A stretch of DNA of 64,000 nt from Niveispirillum irakense DSM 11586 (GTDB taxonomy: Bacteria; Pseudomonadota; Alphaproteobacteria; Azospirillales; Azospirillaceae), in assembly GCF_000429645.1 (NCBI RefSeq), contig NZ_AUCG01000003.1:1-64000 (forward strand). Direction: 5' to 3'. Below the pieces are notes generated by a model. The model was given only the letters and a program-made list of their open reading frames with translations, had not been told where the DNA came from and did not search any database. How positions within the stretch are numbered: position 1 is the first letter of the stretch; the number at the start of each line of letters is the position of its first letter. This document shows, piece after piece, positions 43,583 through 53,356 of this stretch. Position numbers and translations under genes: made by a program.

Positions 43583-46096
43583 ATGGTTTATCGCCCCCCT
43601 TTCCTTGTCCCTGGATCAGCCTTGAACCGACCGCTTGCCCTGCTTTTGATGGCGGCCATCCTGCTTCCTGGCATGACGGTCGGACTGGTGGCATGGCGCA
43701 CCCATGATGCAGCCATTGCCAAAGCCGCGGATGACCGGCGACAGCAGGCGCGTGCGCTGCGGGAACATGCTTTGCGCGTGTTCGAGGCGCAGGCCCTGAC
43801 CATCGCCCTGGTCGATGCCGAACTGGGAGATGAGCCCCTGGAGACGGCTGCGGCGAATCCCCGGTTGCAGACGCTGATGCACCGTATTGTCACCCAGTCT
43901 CCTCATATTGAAGGGATATGGCTGGTCGATGCCAGCGGGCACATGGTGCGGGGCATCGGTGGGCGGGTGGCTGAAGAGGATGATATCACCGGAACATCCC
44001 TGTTCCAGGCGACCAAGCAGGATACCGATTTTCATCTGGGGGCGGTTGACCGGCCGGGAGATACCGGCTGGGCCCTGGGCATCGCCCGGCGCCGGGGCGC
44101 CGAAAATGGTGGCACTACCTTTGACGGGGCCATCCTGGTCACCGTGCAGCGTCGCTATTTCGAACAGATCTGGCAGGAAACGGGGGTGCCGGAAGGCCGC
44201 ATCGTTTCCATGATCAATGCCCAGGGGGAGTTCCTGGCCCGGTTCCCTTCAATCAGCGGTACGCCCCCCCGGCTGCCGGCGGATAGTGGCTTTTTTGCCC
44301 AGCGGATCCAGCATCCGGAGGAAGGGGAATATCGCTACAACTCCATTTTCGACAATGTGGACCGGTTCTACAGCTATATCCGCCTACCCGATCTGGACAG
44401 CTATATCGTCGTGGGGCTGGATGGCGCGAGTGTAACGGCGACCTGGCGGCGGGAGACGGAATGGCAGGCCCTGATCGCCCTGCTGGTGAGCGCGGTTCTG
44501 TCGGCTGCGGTCCTGCAGGCGTGGCGGCGGGGGCGGGCACTGGCCCGTGCCAATGTGCGTCTGCTCAGCACCACCGGCGCGCTGGAAGCGGAAATCGCCC
44601 GGCGCCGCGCGGTCGAATCCACCCTCATGGCCCGGGAGGAGCATGATGCCGCCTTGCGGGCCGCCAACGCCGCCCTGCGGGCGGAGGAGGAGCGGTTCCG
44701 TCTGCTTTTCACCACCATGACGCAGGGGGTGGTGATCCACGGTCCCGACGGCGCCATCCTGTCCGCCAATGCGGCGGCAGAACAGATCCTGGGCCGCAAC
44801 CTGGACGAGATGCGGCGCGCCCGCGCCGATGACCGGGAGTGGGCGGCGGTGGATGTGGATGGTCACCGGCTGGAAGCCCATGAGCATCCGGCGATACGGG
44901 CATTGGCGACTGGCAAAGTGGTGCAGGCCACATTGATGGGGGTCTTCAATCCCCGCCGGTTGGAACGGCGCTGGATCGTGGTGGACGCCGTTCCCATGCT
45001 GCGTGATGGGGATACGGTGCCATCGGGCGCCTATGCCGTGTTCAGCGACGTAACCGACCGGCGTCGGGGGGAACAGGCCCAGAGGCTGCTGATCCGGGAG
45101 GTGGACCACAGGGCCAAGAACGCGCTCGCCGTGGTCCAGGCCGTGATCCGGCTGACCAAGGCGGAAACGCCGGAACGGTTTGTGGAGGTGGTGGAAGGCC
45201 GTGTGGCGGCGCTCGCCCATGCCCATACCATTCTGGCCATGAACCGGTGGGAGGGGGCTTCTCTCACCCGTCTGGTCCAGGTGGAACTTGAGGCTTATGC
45301 CGACCCCGACTCCGACGCGCGGGTCAGGCTTGAGGGACCGGATATCGTCGTCCTGCCAGAAGCGGCCCAACCACTCTCCATGGTGCTGCACGAACTGACC
45401 ACCAATGCCGCCAAACATGGAGCCCTGTCCCGGCCTGAAGGCCGGCTGCTGGTGCGCTGGTCGGTTATTGCAAATGGCGATTGGATAAGGCTGGACTGGC
45501 AGGAAACAGGCGCCCCTGTCGGGGAGGCGCCGATCCGTCAGGGATTCGGCTCCACCATGATCGAAGCCAGCATGCGCCAGCAGCTTCAGGGCACCATCAC
45601 CTATGATTGGACGCCACAGGGCCTGCATGCCGTCATCAATTTTCCCGCCGACCAGCTTGTGACGCAGGAGGACACGTCCCCCGTCCCGGCTCCGGACACT
45701 GCCGACAAGGGCGATGGTCCGCGCGGGCCCCGCGTGCTGGTGGTGGAGGACAGTATCCCGCTTGGCCAATTATTCCGCGAAATGCTGGAAGTGCTGGATT
45801 ATCGCGTCATCGGTCCCGCCAATACCATGTCGGCCGCCCTTGCCGCCGCCCAGGTGGAGGCGCTGGACGCTGCCATGCTGGATATCGGCATGCGTGATGC
45901 CGAAGTGTTTCCTGTCGCGGAAATCCTGCGGGAACGGGGCGTGCCGCTGCTGTTCTGTACCGGCTATACCAATGTGACCGACTGGGGATCGCAATGGTCG
46001 GATGTGCCGGTGCTGCGCAAGCCGGTGACCCTGCCGGCCCTGCGCGTCGCCCTGGCCCGGCTGCTGGAACAGCCGCATCTTCACGCCGAACCTTGA
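43583..46096 (+). CDS. HWE-type hybrid sensor histidine kinase
   Basis: An 837-residue membrane sensor: two membrane helices (about 15-38 and 285-305) around a periplasmic domain, a coiled coil, a PAS domain (about 365-480, LLFTTMTQGVVIHGPDGAIL), and an HWE/HisKA2 kinase with phospho-His in REVDHRAKNALAVVQAVIRL, N box HELTTNAAKHGAL and WxE in DWQETG. A receiver domain closes the C-terminus (LVVEDSIPLG; likely Asp in AAMLDIGM). Ligand unknown. Start at ATG 43583; a TTG at 43529 is less likely. Confidence 0.88.
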   Translation: MVYRPPFLVPGSALNRPLALLLMAAILLPGMTVGLVAWRTHDAAIAKAADDRRQQARALREHALRVFEAQALTIALVDAELGDEPLETAAANPRLQTLMHRIVTQSPHIEGIWLVDASGHMVRGIGGRVAEEDDITGTSLFQATKQDTDFHLGAVDRPGDTGWALGIARRRGAENGGTTFDGAILVTVQRRYFEQIWQETGVPEGRIVSMINAQGEFLARFPSISGTPPRLPADSGFFAQRIQHPEEGEYRYNSIFDNVDRFYSYIRLPDLDSYIVVGLDGASVTATWRRETEWQALIALLVSAVLSAAVLQAWRRGRALARANVRLLSTTGALEAEIARRRAVESTLMAREEHDAALRAANAALRAEEERFRLLFTTMTQGVVIHGPDGAILSANAAAEQILGRNLDEMRRARADDREWAAVDVDGHRLEAHEHPAIRALATGKVVQATLMGVFNPRRLERRWIVVDAVPMLRDGDTVPSGAYAVFSDVTDRRRGEQAQRLLIREVDHRAKNALAVVQAVIRLTKAETPERFVEVVEGRVAALAHAHTILAMNRWEGASLTRLVQVELEAYADPDSDARVRLEGPDIVVLPEAAQPLSMVLHELTTNAAKHGALSRPEGRLLVRWSVIANGDWIRLDWQETGAPVGEAPIRQGFGSTMIEASMRQQLQGTITYDWTPQGLHAVINFPADQLVTQEDTSPVPAPDTADKGDGPRGPRVLVVEDSIPLGQLFREMLEVLDYRVIGPANTMSAALAAAQVEALDAAMLDIGMRDAEVFPVAEILRERGVPLLFCTGYTNVTDWGSQWSDVPVLRKPVTLPALRVALARLLEQPHLHAEP

Positions 46097-46218
46097 TCCG
46101 GCACAAGGTTGCCTTGCGTGGTCCCATCCTAGACAGGCAAAGCGCGGGTGGTTACATCAGATGATGCCGTGCCGGGTCTTTTCGCCCGGCAGCGGTTTCA
46201 TCCACGTAATGGTGTGCC

Positions 46219-49200
46219 ATGACGACCCGCGATACCGCTTTCACGCCCTATCCCGCCGCCGAACCCAATCCGGATTTCCCCCGGATCGAGGAAGAGGTGC
46301 AGCGGATTTGGAAGGAGAATGCGGTCTTCCAGCAGTCGGTGGATTTCCGCCCGCTGGAAAAGGACGGCCACCATAATGAATTCGTCTTCTATGACGGCCC
46401 GCCGTTCGCCAACGGCCTGCCGCATTATGGCCATCTGGTCACCGGCTATGTGAAGGATCTGGTGCCGCGCTACCAGACCATGAAGGGCCGCAAGGTCGAA
46501 CGCCGCTTCGGCTGGGACTGCCACGGCCTGCCGGCGGAATTGCAGTCCGAAAAGGAACTGGGCGTTTCCGGGCGTCACGACATCCTGAAATATGGGATCG
46601 ATAAGTTCAACGCCCACTGCCAGGTGTCGGTGCTGCGCTTTACCCAGGAATGGGAATATTACGTCACCCGCCAGGGCCGCTGGGTGGATTTTAAGAATGA
46701 TTACAAGACCATGGACATCAGCTTCATGGAAAGCGTGATGTGGGCCTTCAAGCAGCTCTGGGACAAGGGGCTGGTCTATGAAGGCTATCGCGTCGTGCCC
46801 TATAGCTGGGCTGTGGAATCGCCGCTCTCCAACTTTGAAACCCGGCTGGATAATTCCTACCGCGAACGGCAAGACCCGGCGCTGACCGTGCGGTTCCGCC
46901 TGCACCCGCGGGCGGGCGATGCCGGCGCTCTCGATATCCTGGCCTGGACGACCACGCCCTGGACCCTGCCGTCCAACCTCGCCTTGGCCGTGGGGCCGGA
47001 GATCGAGTATGCGGTCATGCGCAAGGGCGATGACCGGCTGATCCTGGCCAGCAGCGCCATTGGCAAATATGCCAAGGAGCTGGAAGGGTACGAGCAGGAA
47101 TCGACGCTGACGGCGGAAGAGTTGCGTGGCCGCACGTACGAGCCGATCTTCCCCTATTTCAAGGGGCTGGAGAAGGCGCACCAGATTCTGGTGGCGGATT
47201 TCGTCACCACGGGTGACGGCGTGGGCATCGTCCACCTGGCGCCCGGCTTCGGTGAGGATGACTTGGCCGTCTGCAAGGCCAACGGTCTGCCGGTGAAGGT
47301 GCCAGTGGATGTGGCCGGCAACTTCACCGCCGAAATCTCCGATTATGTCGGGCTGAATGTGATCGAGGCCAACAAGCCGATCATCCAGGATTTGAAGGCG
47401 CGGGGCGTCGTGCTGCGGCACGAGACCTATCTGCATAACTATCCGCATTGCTGGCGCACCGATCAGCCGCTGATCTACAAGGCGGTGAATAGCTGGTACG
47501 TCGAGGTTTCCAAGTTCAAGGACCGGATGGTCGAGCTGAACCAGCAGCAGATCAACTGGATCCCCGGCCATGTGAAGGATGGCTCCTTCGGCAACTGGCT
47601 GGCCAATGCGCGCGACTGGAACATCTCCCGCAACCGGTTCTGGGGTTCGCCCATCCCGGTCTGGCGCAGCGATGACCCCCGATATCCGCGTATCGACGTC
47701 TATGGCTCCATCGCGGAACTGGAACGCGATTTCGGCGTGAAGGTCACGGACCTGCACCGCCCCGCCATCGATCATCTGACGCGCCCCAACCCGGACGATC
47801 CGACCGGCCAGTCGATGATGCGCCGCGTCGAAGACGTTCTGGATTGCTGGTTCGAAAGCGGCTCCATGCCGTTCGCCCAGCAGCATTACCCGTTTGAGAA
47901 TAAGGAACGGTTCGAGCGCAACTTCCCCGCCGATTTCATCGTCGAATATGTGGCGCAGACCCGTGGCTGGTTCTACACGCTGATGGTGCTGTCCACGGCC
48001 CTGTTCGACTGCGCGCCGTTCAAGAACGTGATCTGCCACGGCGTGGTGTTGGACGAGGATAAGCAGAAGCTGTCCAAGCGTCTGCGCAACTATCCCGACC
48101 CGGTGGAGGTGCTGAACAACCAGGGTGCCGACGCGCTGCGCTGGTATCTGGTGTCCTCGCCGCTGATGGTGGGCGGCGATCTGGCCATGCCCAAGGATGC
48201 GCGCGGCATCGCCCAGGCCCTGCGCCAGGGCGTGTTGCCGCTGTGGAACGCCTATAGCTTCTACACGCTCTACGCCAATATCGATCAGGTGAAGGGCACC
48301 ATCCGCGCCGACCAGAAGGGGCTGCTGGATCGCTATATCCTGGCTAAGACGCGGGAGCTGGTGGAAGGCATTGAAGGCAGGCTGGACAGCTACGACCTGC
48401 CGGGTGCCTATGCGCTGGTGGCTGGATATTATGATGCGCTGAACAACTGGTATATCCGTCGTTCCCGCTCCCGCTTCTGGCGGGAGGCCGGCGAGACTGA
48501 GGCCCAGGATAAGCGCGATGCCTATGACACGCTGTACACCTGTCTGGTGACGGTGACCAAGGCGCTTGCCCCCATGCTGCCGCATGTGACGGAGCGGATT
48601 TATACAGCATTGACCGGCGAAGCCTCGGTGCATCTGGCCGACTGGCCAGACGTGTCGCATCTGCCGTCCGACCATGAATTGACCAGCCAGATCGACCTTG
48701 TGCGGGAAATCTGTGCCGCCACCATGTCGCTGCGCGAAGCCAAGAAGCTGCGCATCCGCCTGCCGCTGCGCACGCTGACCATCGTTCACCCGGATGCCGA
48801 CCGGCTGAAGGGCCAGTTCGACGCCGTGCTGGGTGCGCTGGTGGCGGACGAGGTGAATGTGAAGCAGGTGACTGTTTCCTCCGACATCTCCCTGGTCGGC
48901 ACCCGCCAACTGGCGGTGAATGCCGCATTGGTTGGCCCGAAGGTGGGGCCGAAGATGAAGGAGGTGATGGCGGCATCCAAGCAGGGCAAATGGGCCGACA
49001 AGGGTGACGGTACGGTTGAACTGGCCGGCGTTGTGCTGGAAGCTGGTGATTTCGACATCCGCATCCAGGCCAAGGAAGGCACCCACGCCGCCCGCTTTGC
49101 CGGCGGCAAGGGCGTGGTGGTGCTGGATGTGACCGTGGATGCGGAACTGGAGGCGGAAGGCTGGGCGCGCGACTTCGTGCGTGCCGTGCAGTCCACCCGC

Positions 49201-49413
49201 AAGGAGTCGGGCTTCCAGGTCACCGACCGCATCACCATCACCACCCAGGTGCCCGATGCGGTGGCGGGGGCCTTGGCGACCCATGCCGACAGCATCAAGC
49301 GGGAAACCCTGGCGCTGGATCTGCTGGTGAACCCGGCTCAGTTGCCCGAAGGGGCCATCTCCGTCGATCTGTCCGGTGCCAGCATCGCGCTGGCGCTGGC
49401 CAAGGCCAACTGA
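46219..49413 (+). CDS. ileS: Isoleucine-tRNA ligase, type 2 (eukaryote-like)
   Basis: The 1064-residue enzyme has the HIGH-type motif in YDGPPFANGLPHYGHLV and the KMSKS-type KLSKRLRNYPDP. These, with the RFGWDCHGLPAE block, match the eukaryotic/type 2 IleRS and not the ~940-residue E. coli type. Type 2 enzymes are usually resistant to mupirocin. No tRNA-leader or T box was seen upstream. The methyltransferase gene follows one base after the stop. Confidence 0.95.
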   Translation: MTTRDTAFTPYPAAEPNPDFPRIEEEVQRIWKENAVFQQSVDFRPLEKDGHHNEFVFYDGPPFANGLPHYGHLVTGYVKDLVPRYQTMKGRKVERRFGWDCHGLPAELQSEKELGVSGRHDILKYGIDKFNAHCQVSVLRFTQEWEYYVTRQGRWVDFKNDYKTMDISFMESVMWAFKQLWDKGLVYEGYRVVPYSWAVESPLSNFETRLDNSYRERQDPALTVRFRLHPRAGDAGALDILAWTTTPWTLPSNLALAVGPEIEYAVMRKGDDRLILASSAIGKYAKELEGYEQESTLTAEELRGRTYEPIFPYFKGLEKAHQILVADFVTTGDGVGIVHLAPGFGEDDLAVCKANGLPVKVPVDVAGNFTAEISDYVGLNVIEANKPIIQDLKARGVVLRHETYLHNYPHCWRTDQPLIYKAVNSWYVEVSKFKDRMVELNQQQINWIPGHVKDGSFGNWLANARDWNISRNRFWGSPIPVWRSDDPRYPRIDVYGSIAELERDFGVKVTDLHRPAIDHLTRPNPDDPTGQSMMRRVEDVLDCWFESGSMPFAQQHYPFENKERFERNFPADFIVEYVAQTRGWFYTLMVLSTALFDCAPFKNVICHGVVLDEDKQKLSKRLRNYPDPVEVLNNQGADALRWYLVSSPLMVGGDLAMPKDARGIAQALRQGVLPLWNAYSFYTLYANIDQVKGTIRADQKGLLDRYILAKTRELVEGIEGRLDSYDLPGAYALVAGYYDALNNWYIRRSRSRFWREAGETEAQDKRDAYDTLYTCLVTVTKALAPMLPHVTERIYTALTGEASVHLADWPDVSHLPSDHELTSQIDLVREICAATMSLREAKKLRIRLPLRTLTIVHPDADRLKGQFDAVLGALVADEVNVKQVTVSSDISLVGTRQLAVNAALVGPKVGPKMKEVMAASKQGKWADKGDGTVELAGVVLEAGDFDIRIQAKEGTHAARFAGGKGVVVLDVTVDAELEAEGWARDFVRAVQSTRKESGFQVTDRITITTQVPDAVAGALATHADSIKRETLALDLLVNPAQLPEGAISVDLSGASIALALAKAN

Positions 49414-49414
49414 G

Positions 49415-50641
49415 ATGGCTGAAGCGCTGGCGTCGGTATTGGCGGAACTGCGGGCGCTGCTGCTGGACGGGGAGGGGCTGGTCAGGGCCACAGCATCTGG
49501 CCGGCAGCGCAATACCAGCCCGCCCTGGCGCCGGCTGGAACTGCGGCCCGTTTCGCTGAAGGCAGGCCAACGCCTTCAGCGCGTCGCCTATGATGAACGC
49601 CAGGCCCACACGTCCAACGCCGCCTATGGCGACGAGGCGGCTGCCATGGTGGATGAAGCCCTGTCCCAGGGCTTCGCCAACTGGCATGTGGAAAGCACCG
49701 GCGGCACGCTGCAGATCCGCATCACCAAGAAGGGTGAGCCGATGGTCAGCCGCAGCAAACAAGCCGCCCCGGTGGAACGCGAACTGTCGCACAACCGGGC
49801 CAAGGCGCGGCTGCTGGACCCGGCAGACCCGTTCTGGCAGGCGATTGGCATTGCGGACGCCGATGGCCGCATCAAGCCGACCAAACAGGACAAGTTCCGC
49901 CAGGTAGAGGAATTCCTGCGCGCGCTGGATGCGGTGCTGAAGCCGGAACAATTGCCAAGCGACCGACCGCTGCGTGTGGTCGATCTGGGTTGTGGCAACG
50001 CCTATCTGACCTTCGCCGCCTATCGCTTCCTGGCCCATGTGCGCGGGCTGGATGTGGATATGGTGGGCGTGGATGTGAAGCGGCAGGCCCGCGAACGCAA
50101 CAGCGCGCTGTCGGCCCAACTGGGTTGGGGCGGGTTGCGCTTTCTGGAAGGCACCATCGCCGAGGCCCCGCTGGACGGGGCCGATGTGGTGCTGGCCCTG
50201 CATGCCTGTGACACCGCCACCGATGATGCGCTGGCCCGCGCCGTGGCCTGGAAGGCGCGCTTCGTGCTGGCGGCCCCCTGCTGCCACCATGATCTGCAAA
50301 AACAGCTCCGTGCCGCCGAAACGCCGGCCCCCTATGGGCTGGTGACGCGCCATGGCATCCTGCGGGAACGGCTGGCCGATGCGCTGACCGATGCGCTGCG
50401 CGCCGCCCTGATGCGGCTGTCCGGTTATCGGGCGGAGATTGTGGAATTTATCGGCAGTGAACATACCCCGCGCAACACCCTGTTGCGCGCCACCTTCACC
50501 GGTGGGGCGGGGGATAAGGATGTGCTGGCCGATTACCGCGCCCTGATCACCGAATGGAAGGTGCGCCCGCGTCTGGCCCAGTTGCTGGGGCTGGAAGGGG
50601 CGGGGCTGGAATTGCCCAAGGCGGGGGATGCGGGGTTTTAG
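49415..50641 (+). CDS. SAM-dependent methyltransferase family protein
   Basis: A 408-residue protein with a Rossmann-type methyltransferase domain in the second half: motif I RVVDLGCGNAYLTFAAYRFL near 188, DMVGVDVKRQARE, and later ALHACDTATDDALARA and APCCHHDL. The ACD/CCHH segments resemble the GSTCD/METTL25 group, whose substrates are unclear (RNA or protein). It begins one base after the ileS stop, suggesting a link with translation. ATG 49415 is preferred over one at 49376 inside ileS. Confidence 0.8.
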   Translation: MAEALASVLAELRALLLDGEGLVRATASGRQRNTSPPWRRLELRPVSLKAGQRLQRVAYDERQAHTSNAAYGDEAAAMVDEALSQGFANWHVESTGGTLQIRITKKGEPMVSRSKQAAPVERELSHNRAKARLLDPADPFWQAIGIADADGRIKPTKQDKFRQVEEFLRALDAVLKPEQLPSDRPLRVVDLGCGNAYLTFAAYRFLAHVRGLDVDMVGVDVKRQARERNSALSAQLGWGGLRFLEGTIAEAPLDGADVVLALHACDTATDDALARAVAWKARFVLAAPCCHHDLQKQLRAAETPAPYGLVTRHGILRERLADALTDALRAALMRLSGYRAEIVEFIGSEHTPRNTLLRATFTGGAGDKDVLADYRALITEWKVRPRLAQLLGLEGAGLELPKAGDAGF

Positions 50642-50743
50642 CCTTCGATCTAGGGGCGTGTCATCATCGCCTATGCAAATTTTCTGCTGCGCGATTCTCG
50701 TCTCTTAAAACTGATTTGGGCAGCAGCAGTACCCTTTGGGTGC

Positions 50744-50772
50744 TTGACGATTCAGATTATCAGCGCTATCTA
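50744..50772 (+). promoter_or_regulatory. Sigma-70-type promoter before the NYN gene
   Basis: TTGACG (50744-50749) and TATCTA (50767-50772) with a 17-base spacer. Start of transcription would be near 50779. Confidence 0.55.
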
Positions 50773-50778
50773 CAAACT

Positions 50779-50855
50779 ACCTAGTGATGCCGCTTATTTT
50801 AACCGCCGGTCTCGCTGGGCTTACAAGGGTCCCTTTATAGGGGCCCTTTTTATTT
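50779..50855 (+). ncRNA. Possible small RNA or attenuated leader
   Basis: From the predicted start near 50779 the transcript meets AAGGGTCCCT-TTAT-AGGGGCCCTT (50825-50848), a 10-bp stem followed by a T-run, a textbook terminator, 55 bases before the NYN gene start. This would yield a ~75-base RNA with read-through into the gene. No known family recognised. Confidence 0.35.
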
Positions 50856-50908
50856 TCTCCAATATGCGTTACCTCGATTGGATTAATACAGCTATCGAGG
50901 GTATTGGC

Positions 50909-51769
50909 ATGGAGCGATACGCGGTTTTTGTGGATGCTGGCTACCTTTATAAGAGTGGCTGCAAACTTTTGGGGCATGATGGCGCTCCCCGCCAGCACAT
51001 GACCCTGAACCCACAAGCTTTTGTGCAAACCCTGGATAGTCACCTAGCAGGCAAGGTCAATGGTTCCCTGCTGCGGGTTTATTGGTACGATGGGTTACCG
51101 CAGAGCGGTACGATGTCATCTGACCAATCGAAAATTGCTTTTACTGATAATTTCAAGCTTCGTCTTGGCCAAATCAACGGATTTGGCCAGCAGAAGGGCG
51201 TTGATTCGATGATTATCACCGACATGATCGAGTTGGCGCGCAATGGCGCGATCGGCGACGCGCTTCTGATCGGGGGTGATGATGATCTTCGGATCGGAGT
51301 CCAGGTCACGCAGACGTTCGGTGTTCGTGTCCATCTGCTTGGGCTTGGCAGTGATCCAAGTCAGGCGTCGATGAGTCGCTACCTGCGACAGGAAGCGGAT
51401 TCGACAGCGGCCTGGGATCAGTTGACTGTGACAACGTTCTTGACGGTCGCGGCTTCGGCTCCCCCGACGTTGGCAGCGACTGCTGGCATCACCGCCGTAA
51501 CTTCTGCTTCCCCCTCTATTGCTCAGAGTGCGATCGAGAATGCTGTCGATACTTTCGTGACACAACTCGACTCCAACCGCCTGTCCAGTGTTGCCCAGCA
51601 CCAATCCGGGACAGGCGATAAGAGCATCCCTTCCGACCTTGACAGGGAATTGCTCAAAGTTGCCAGGCAAGCGATTGGTGCTCCACTAGATACGCAGCAG
51701 AAGCGTGACATGCGGCGTTACTTCAATACTAAGGTGAACAGCCTGCCGCGAGGAGGTCAGACCCCGTGA
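50909..51769 (+). CDS. NYN-domain (PIN-like) putative ribonuclease
   Basis: A 286-residue protein whose first ~170 residues form an NYN domain: D9 in FVDAGYLY, Asp residues in KGVDSMIITDMIEL and GGDDDLRIGVQ, the acidic cluster that binds metal in these nucleases. A Ser/Thr/Ala-rich linker and a helical end follow (DLDRELLKVARQAIG). Base composition is lower in GC than the neighbours, and a terminator-like hairpin precedes it, suggesting acquisition by transfer. The RNA target is unknown; a defence or stress role is possible. Confidence 0.8.
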   Translation: MERYAVFVDAGYLYKSGCKLLGHDGAPRQHMTLNPQAFVQTLDSHLAGKVNGSLLRVYWYDGLPQSGTMSSDQSKIAFTDNFKLRLGQINGFGQQKGVDSMIITDMIELARNGAIGDALLIGGDDDLRIGVQVTQTFGVRVHLLGLGSDPSQASMSRYLRQEADSTAAWDQLTVTTFLTVAASAPPTLAATAGITAVTSASPSIAQSAIENAVDTFVTQLDSNRLSSVAQHQSGTGDKSIPSDLDRELLKVARQAIGAPLDTQQKRDMRRYFNTKVNSLPRGGQTP

Positions 51770-52287
51770 TCCCGCGCTTCCTCCTGGCCCTCACCGGACT
51801 GTCCCTCATCACCCCAACCGCTTCCGCCCTGGAACCGGGTGTGCCACCCGTCCCCGCCGCCGTCAGTGCGCTGACTGGCTGCTGGAAGGGGGAAGGCGTC
51901 GTGATGGACAAGAAGGTTTCCATCAGCCTTTCCGCCCGCGCCGTGGCGCTGGATGCCATGTTCGCCATCGACAGCGACAGCACGACGATCGGCGATCCTT
52001 CCGATCGTTACGCCGCCCATCTGCTGTTCGGTGCCGGTTCGGCCAAGGATGACAAGGCGGTTTCAGGTTTCTGGTCCGACAGTTTCGGCGGCACCTTCAC
52101 CGCTATCGGTACCGGCTCGGTCCAGCCCGGCGGTTTCGATATCAGCTACCAATATCCCGACAGCCTGTTCATCAATCGCTGGCGCATGGGGGATACAGGC
52201 TTGCGCTGGGACATCATCGCGCGCGATGCCAACGGCAAAGAAGCCCCGTTCGCCGCCTATACGCTGACGCGCGCTGCCTGCCCTTGA
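51766..52287 (+). CDS. Exported hypothetical protein
   Basis: A 173-residue protein with a signal peptide (RFLLALTGLSLITPTASA) and a beta-rich domain that starts LTGCWKGEGVVM and includes DRYAAHLLFGAG and SLFINRWRMGD, resembling small lipocalin-like or DUF1579-type folds. No firm family. GTG 51766 follows GAGGAGG and overlaps the NYN stop by 4 bases. Its GC content is like the host's, in contrast to the NYN gene. Confidence 0.7.
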   Translation: MIPRFLLALTGLSLITPTASALEPGVPPVPAAVSALTGCWKGEGVVMDKKVSISLSARAVALDAMFAIDSDSTTIGDPSDRYAAHLLFGAGSAKDDKAVSGFWSDSFGGTFTAIGTGSVQPGGFDISYQYPDSLFINRWRMGDTGLRWDIIARDANGKEAPFAAYTLTRAACP

Positions 52288-52300
52288 GCGTCTAAAACCG

Positions 52301-53356
52301 TTACAGCCAGCCGCGCCGGCGGAAATACCAGAGCGGACCCACGGCGGACAGCACCATCAGCAGCAGGGCCAGCGGATAGCCGTAATCCCAGTTCAGTTCC
52401 GGCATGATGTTGAAATTCATGCCGTAAATGCTGGCGACCAGGGTGGGCGGCAGGAAGGCCACCGAGGCGACCGAGAAAATCTTGATGATGTTGGTCTGCT
52501 GGATATTGATCACGCCCAGGGTGGCATCCAGCAGGAAAGTGGTCTGCATGGTCTGGAAGCCAGCATGTTCCACCAGAGAATGCACGTCGCGGCTGATCGT
52601 CTTCAGCCGGACTTTTTGTTCCTTGTTCATGTGCGGGCCGGCGACGGTGGAGGCAAAGGCGCACAGCCGCTCCAGCCCGGCCAGACTGTCCCGCACCTTC
52701 TGCGTCAGGTCGCCGGCCCGGCCGATGGCGGTGATCACTTCCGTCATGGCATTGGCTTTCGCGGCACGGCGGCGGCGCTGCTCCTTCCGCACCGTGCGGC
52801 GGCGCAGCGCGCCGCTTTTGCTGGCACCATCCAGCAGCCCGGTTTCCAGATCATTGCTGTCGGCAAAAATGCGATGGGAAAGCTGGTCCAGTTCCCCCGC
52901 CACCCGTTCCAGCACGTCGGCTGCCCGGTCAACCACGGCTTCCAGAAGTCCCAGGAAGGCATCCATCATCGTGGTTGCCACCCCGGCATGGCGCATGGCG
53001 CGGGCGGCGAAAATGGCGAACCAGAGCGGTTCGGTATGCCGGATCGTGACCAGGATGGACGGGGTGAGGATAAAGGTCAGCAACCCCAGATCCAGGCGCC
53101 CCGTCTCCGACCGCGCAATCACCGGCGTGGTCAGGAAAGAGGCCTCGCCCTCCACATAGAGGCGGGAGGAGATTTCAATCTCGCTCATATCCTCCTTGGT
53201 AGGCAAATCCAGCCCCAGATGGGCGGATGCCAGTTCCCGCTCCGCCTCTTCCGGGCGCAGCATATCCACCCAGATCGTGCCCGCAGGCAGCGCCTCGCCG
53301 GGGGCCAGGGCCTGGCCCCGCAGCCGGTCGCCGTCGCGGATATAGGCCGTGATCAA
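52301..53356 (-). CDS. corA: CorA family magnesium transporter
   Basis: Channel for Mg2+ (and Co2+/Ni2+) uptake, acting as a pentamer. The 351-residue protein has a large cytoplasmic N-terminal domain, two C-terminal membrane helices and the GMN selectivity motif in [13 protein letters not shown]. The C-terminus is basic (WYFRRRGWL). Its ATG overlaps the folD stop by 4 bases, so the two genes are co-transcribed. Confidence 0.94.
   Translation of the reverse strand: MITAYIRDGDRLRGQALAPGEALPAGTIWVDMLRPEEAERELASAHLGLDLPTKEDMSEIEISSRLYVEGEASFLTTPVIARSETGRLDLGLLTFILTPSILVTIRHTEPLWFAIFAARAMRHAGVATTMMDAFLGLLEAVVDRAADVLERVAGELDQLSHRIFADSNDLETGLLDGASKSGALRRRTVRKEQRRRRAAKANAMTEVITAIGRAGDLTQKVRDSLAGLERLCAFASTVAGPHMNKEQKVRLKTISRDVHSLVEHAGFQTMQTTFLLDATLGVINIQQTNIIKIFSVASVAFLPPTLVASIYGMNFNIMPELNWDYGYPLALLLMVLSAVGPLWYFRRRGWL

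Noticed and set aside
46198-49512. An 1104-codon open frame antisense to ileS
   Set aside because: It has His/Gln/Gly-rich, low-complexity translation typical of frames opposite GC-rich genes, no domain, and ileS is unmistakable on the other strand.
50744-50908. Extended start of the NYN protein at 50744
   Set aside because: It would run through the promoter and terminator-like hairpin; ATG 50909 has GAGGG upstream and begins directly at the NYN fold.
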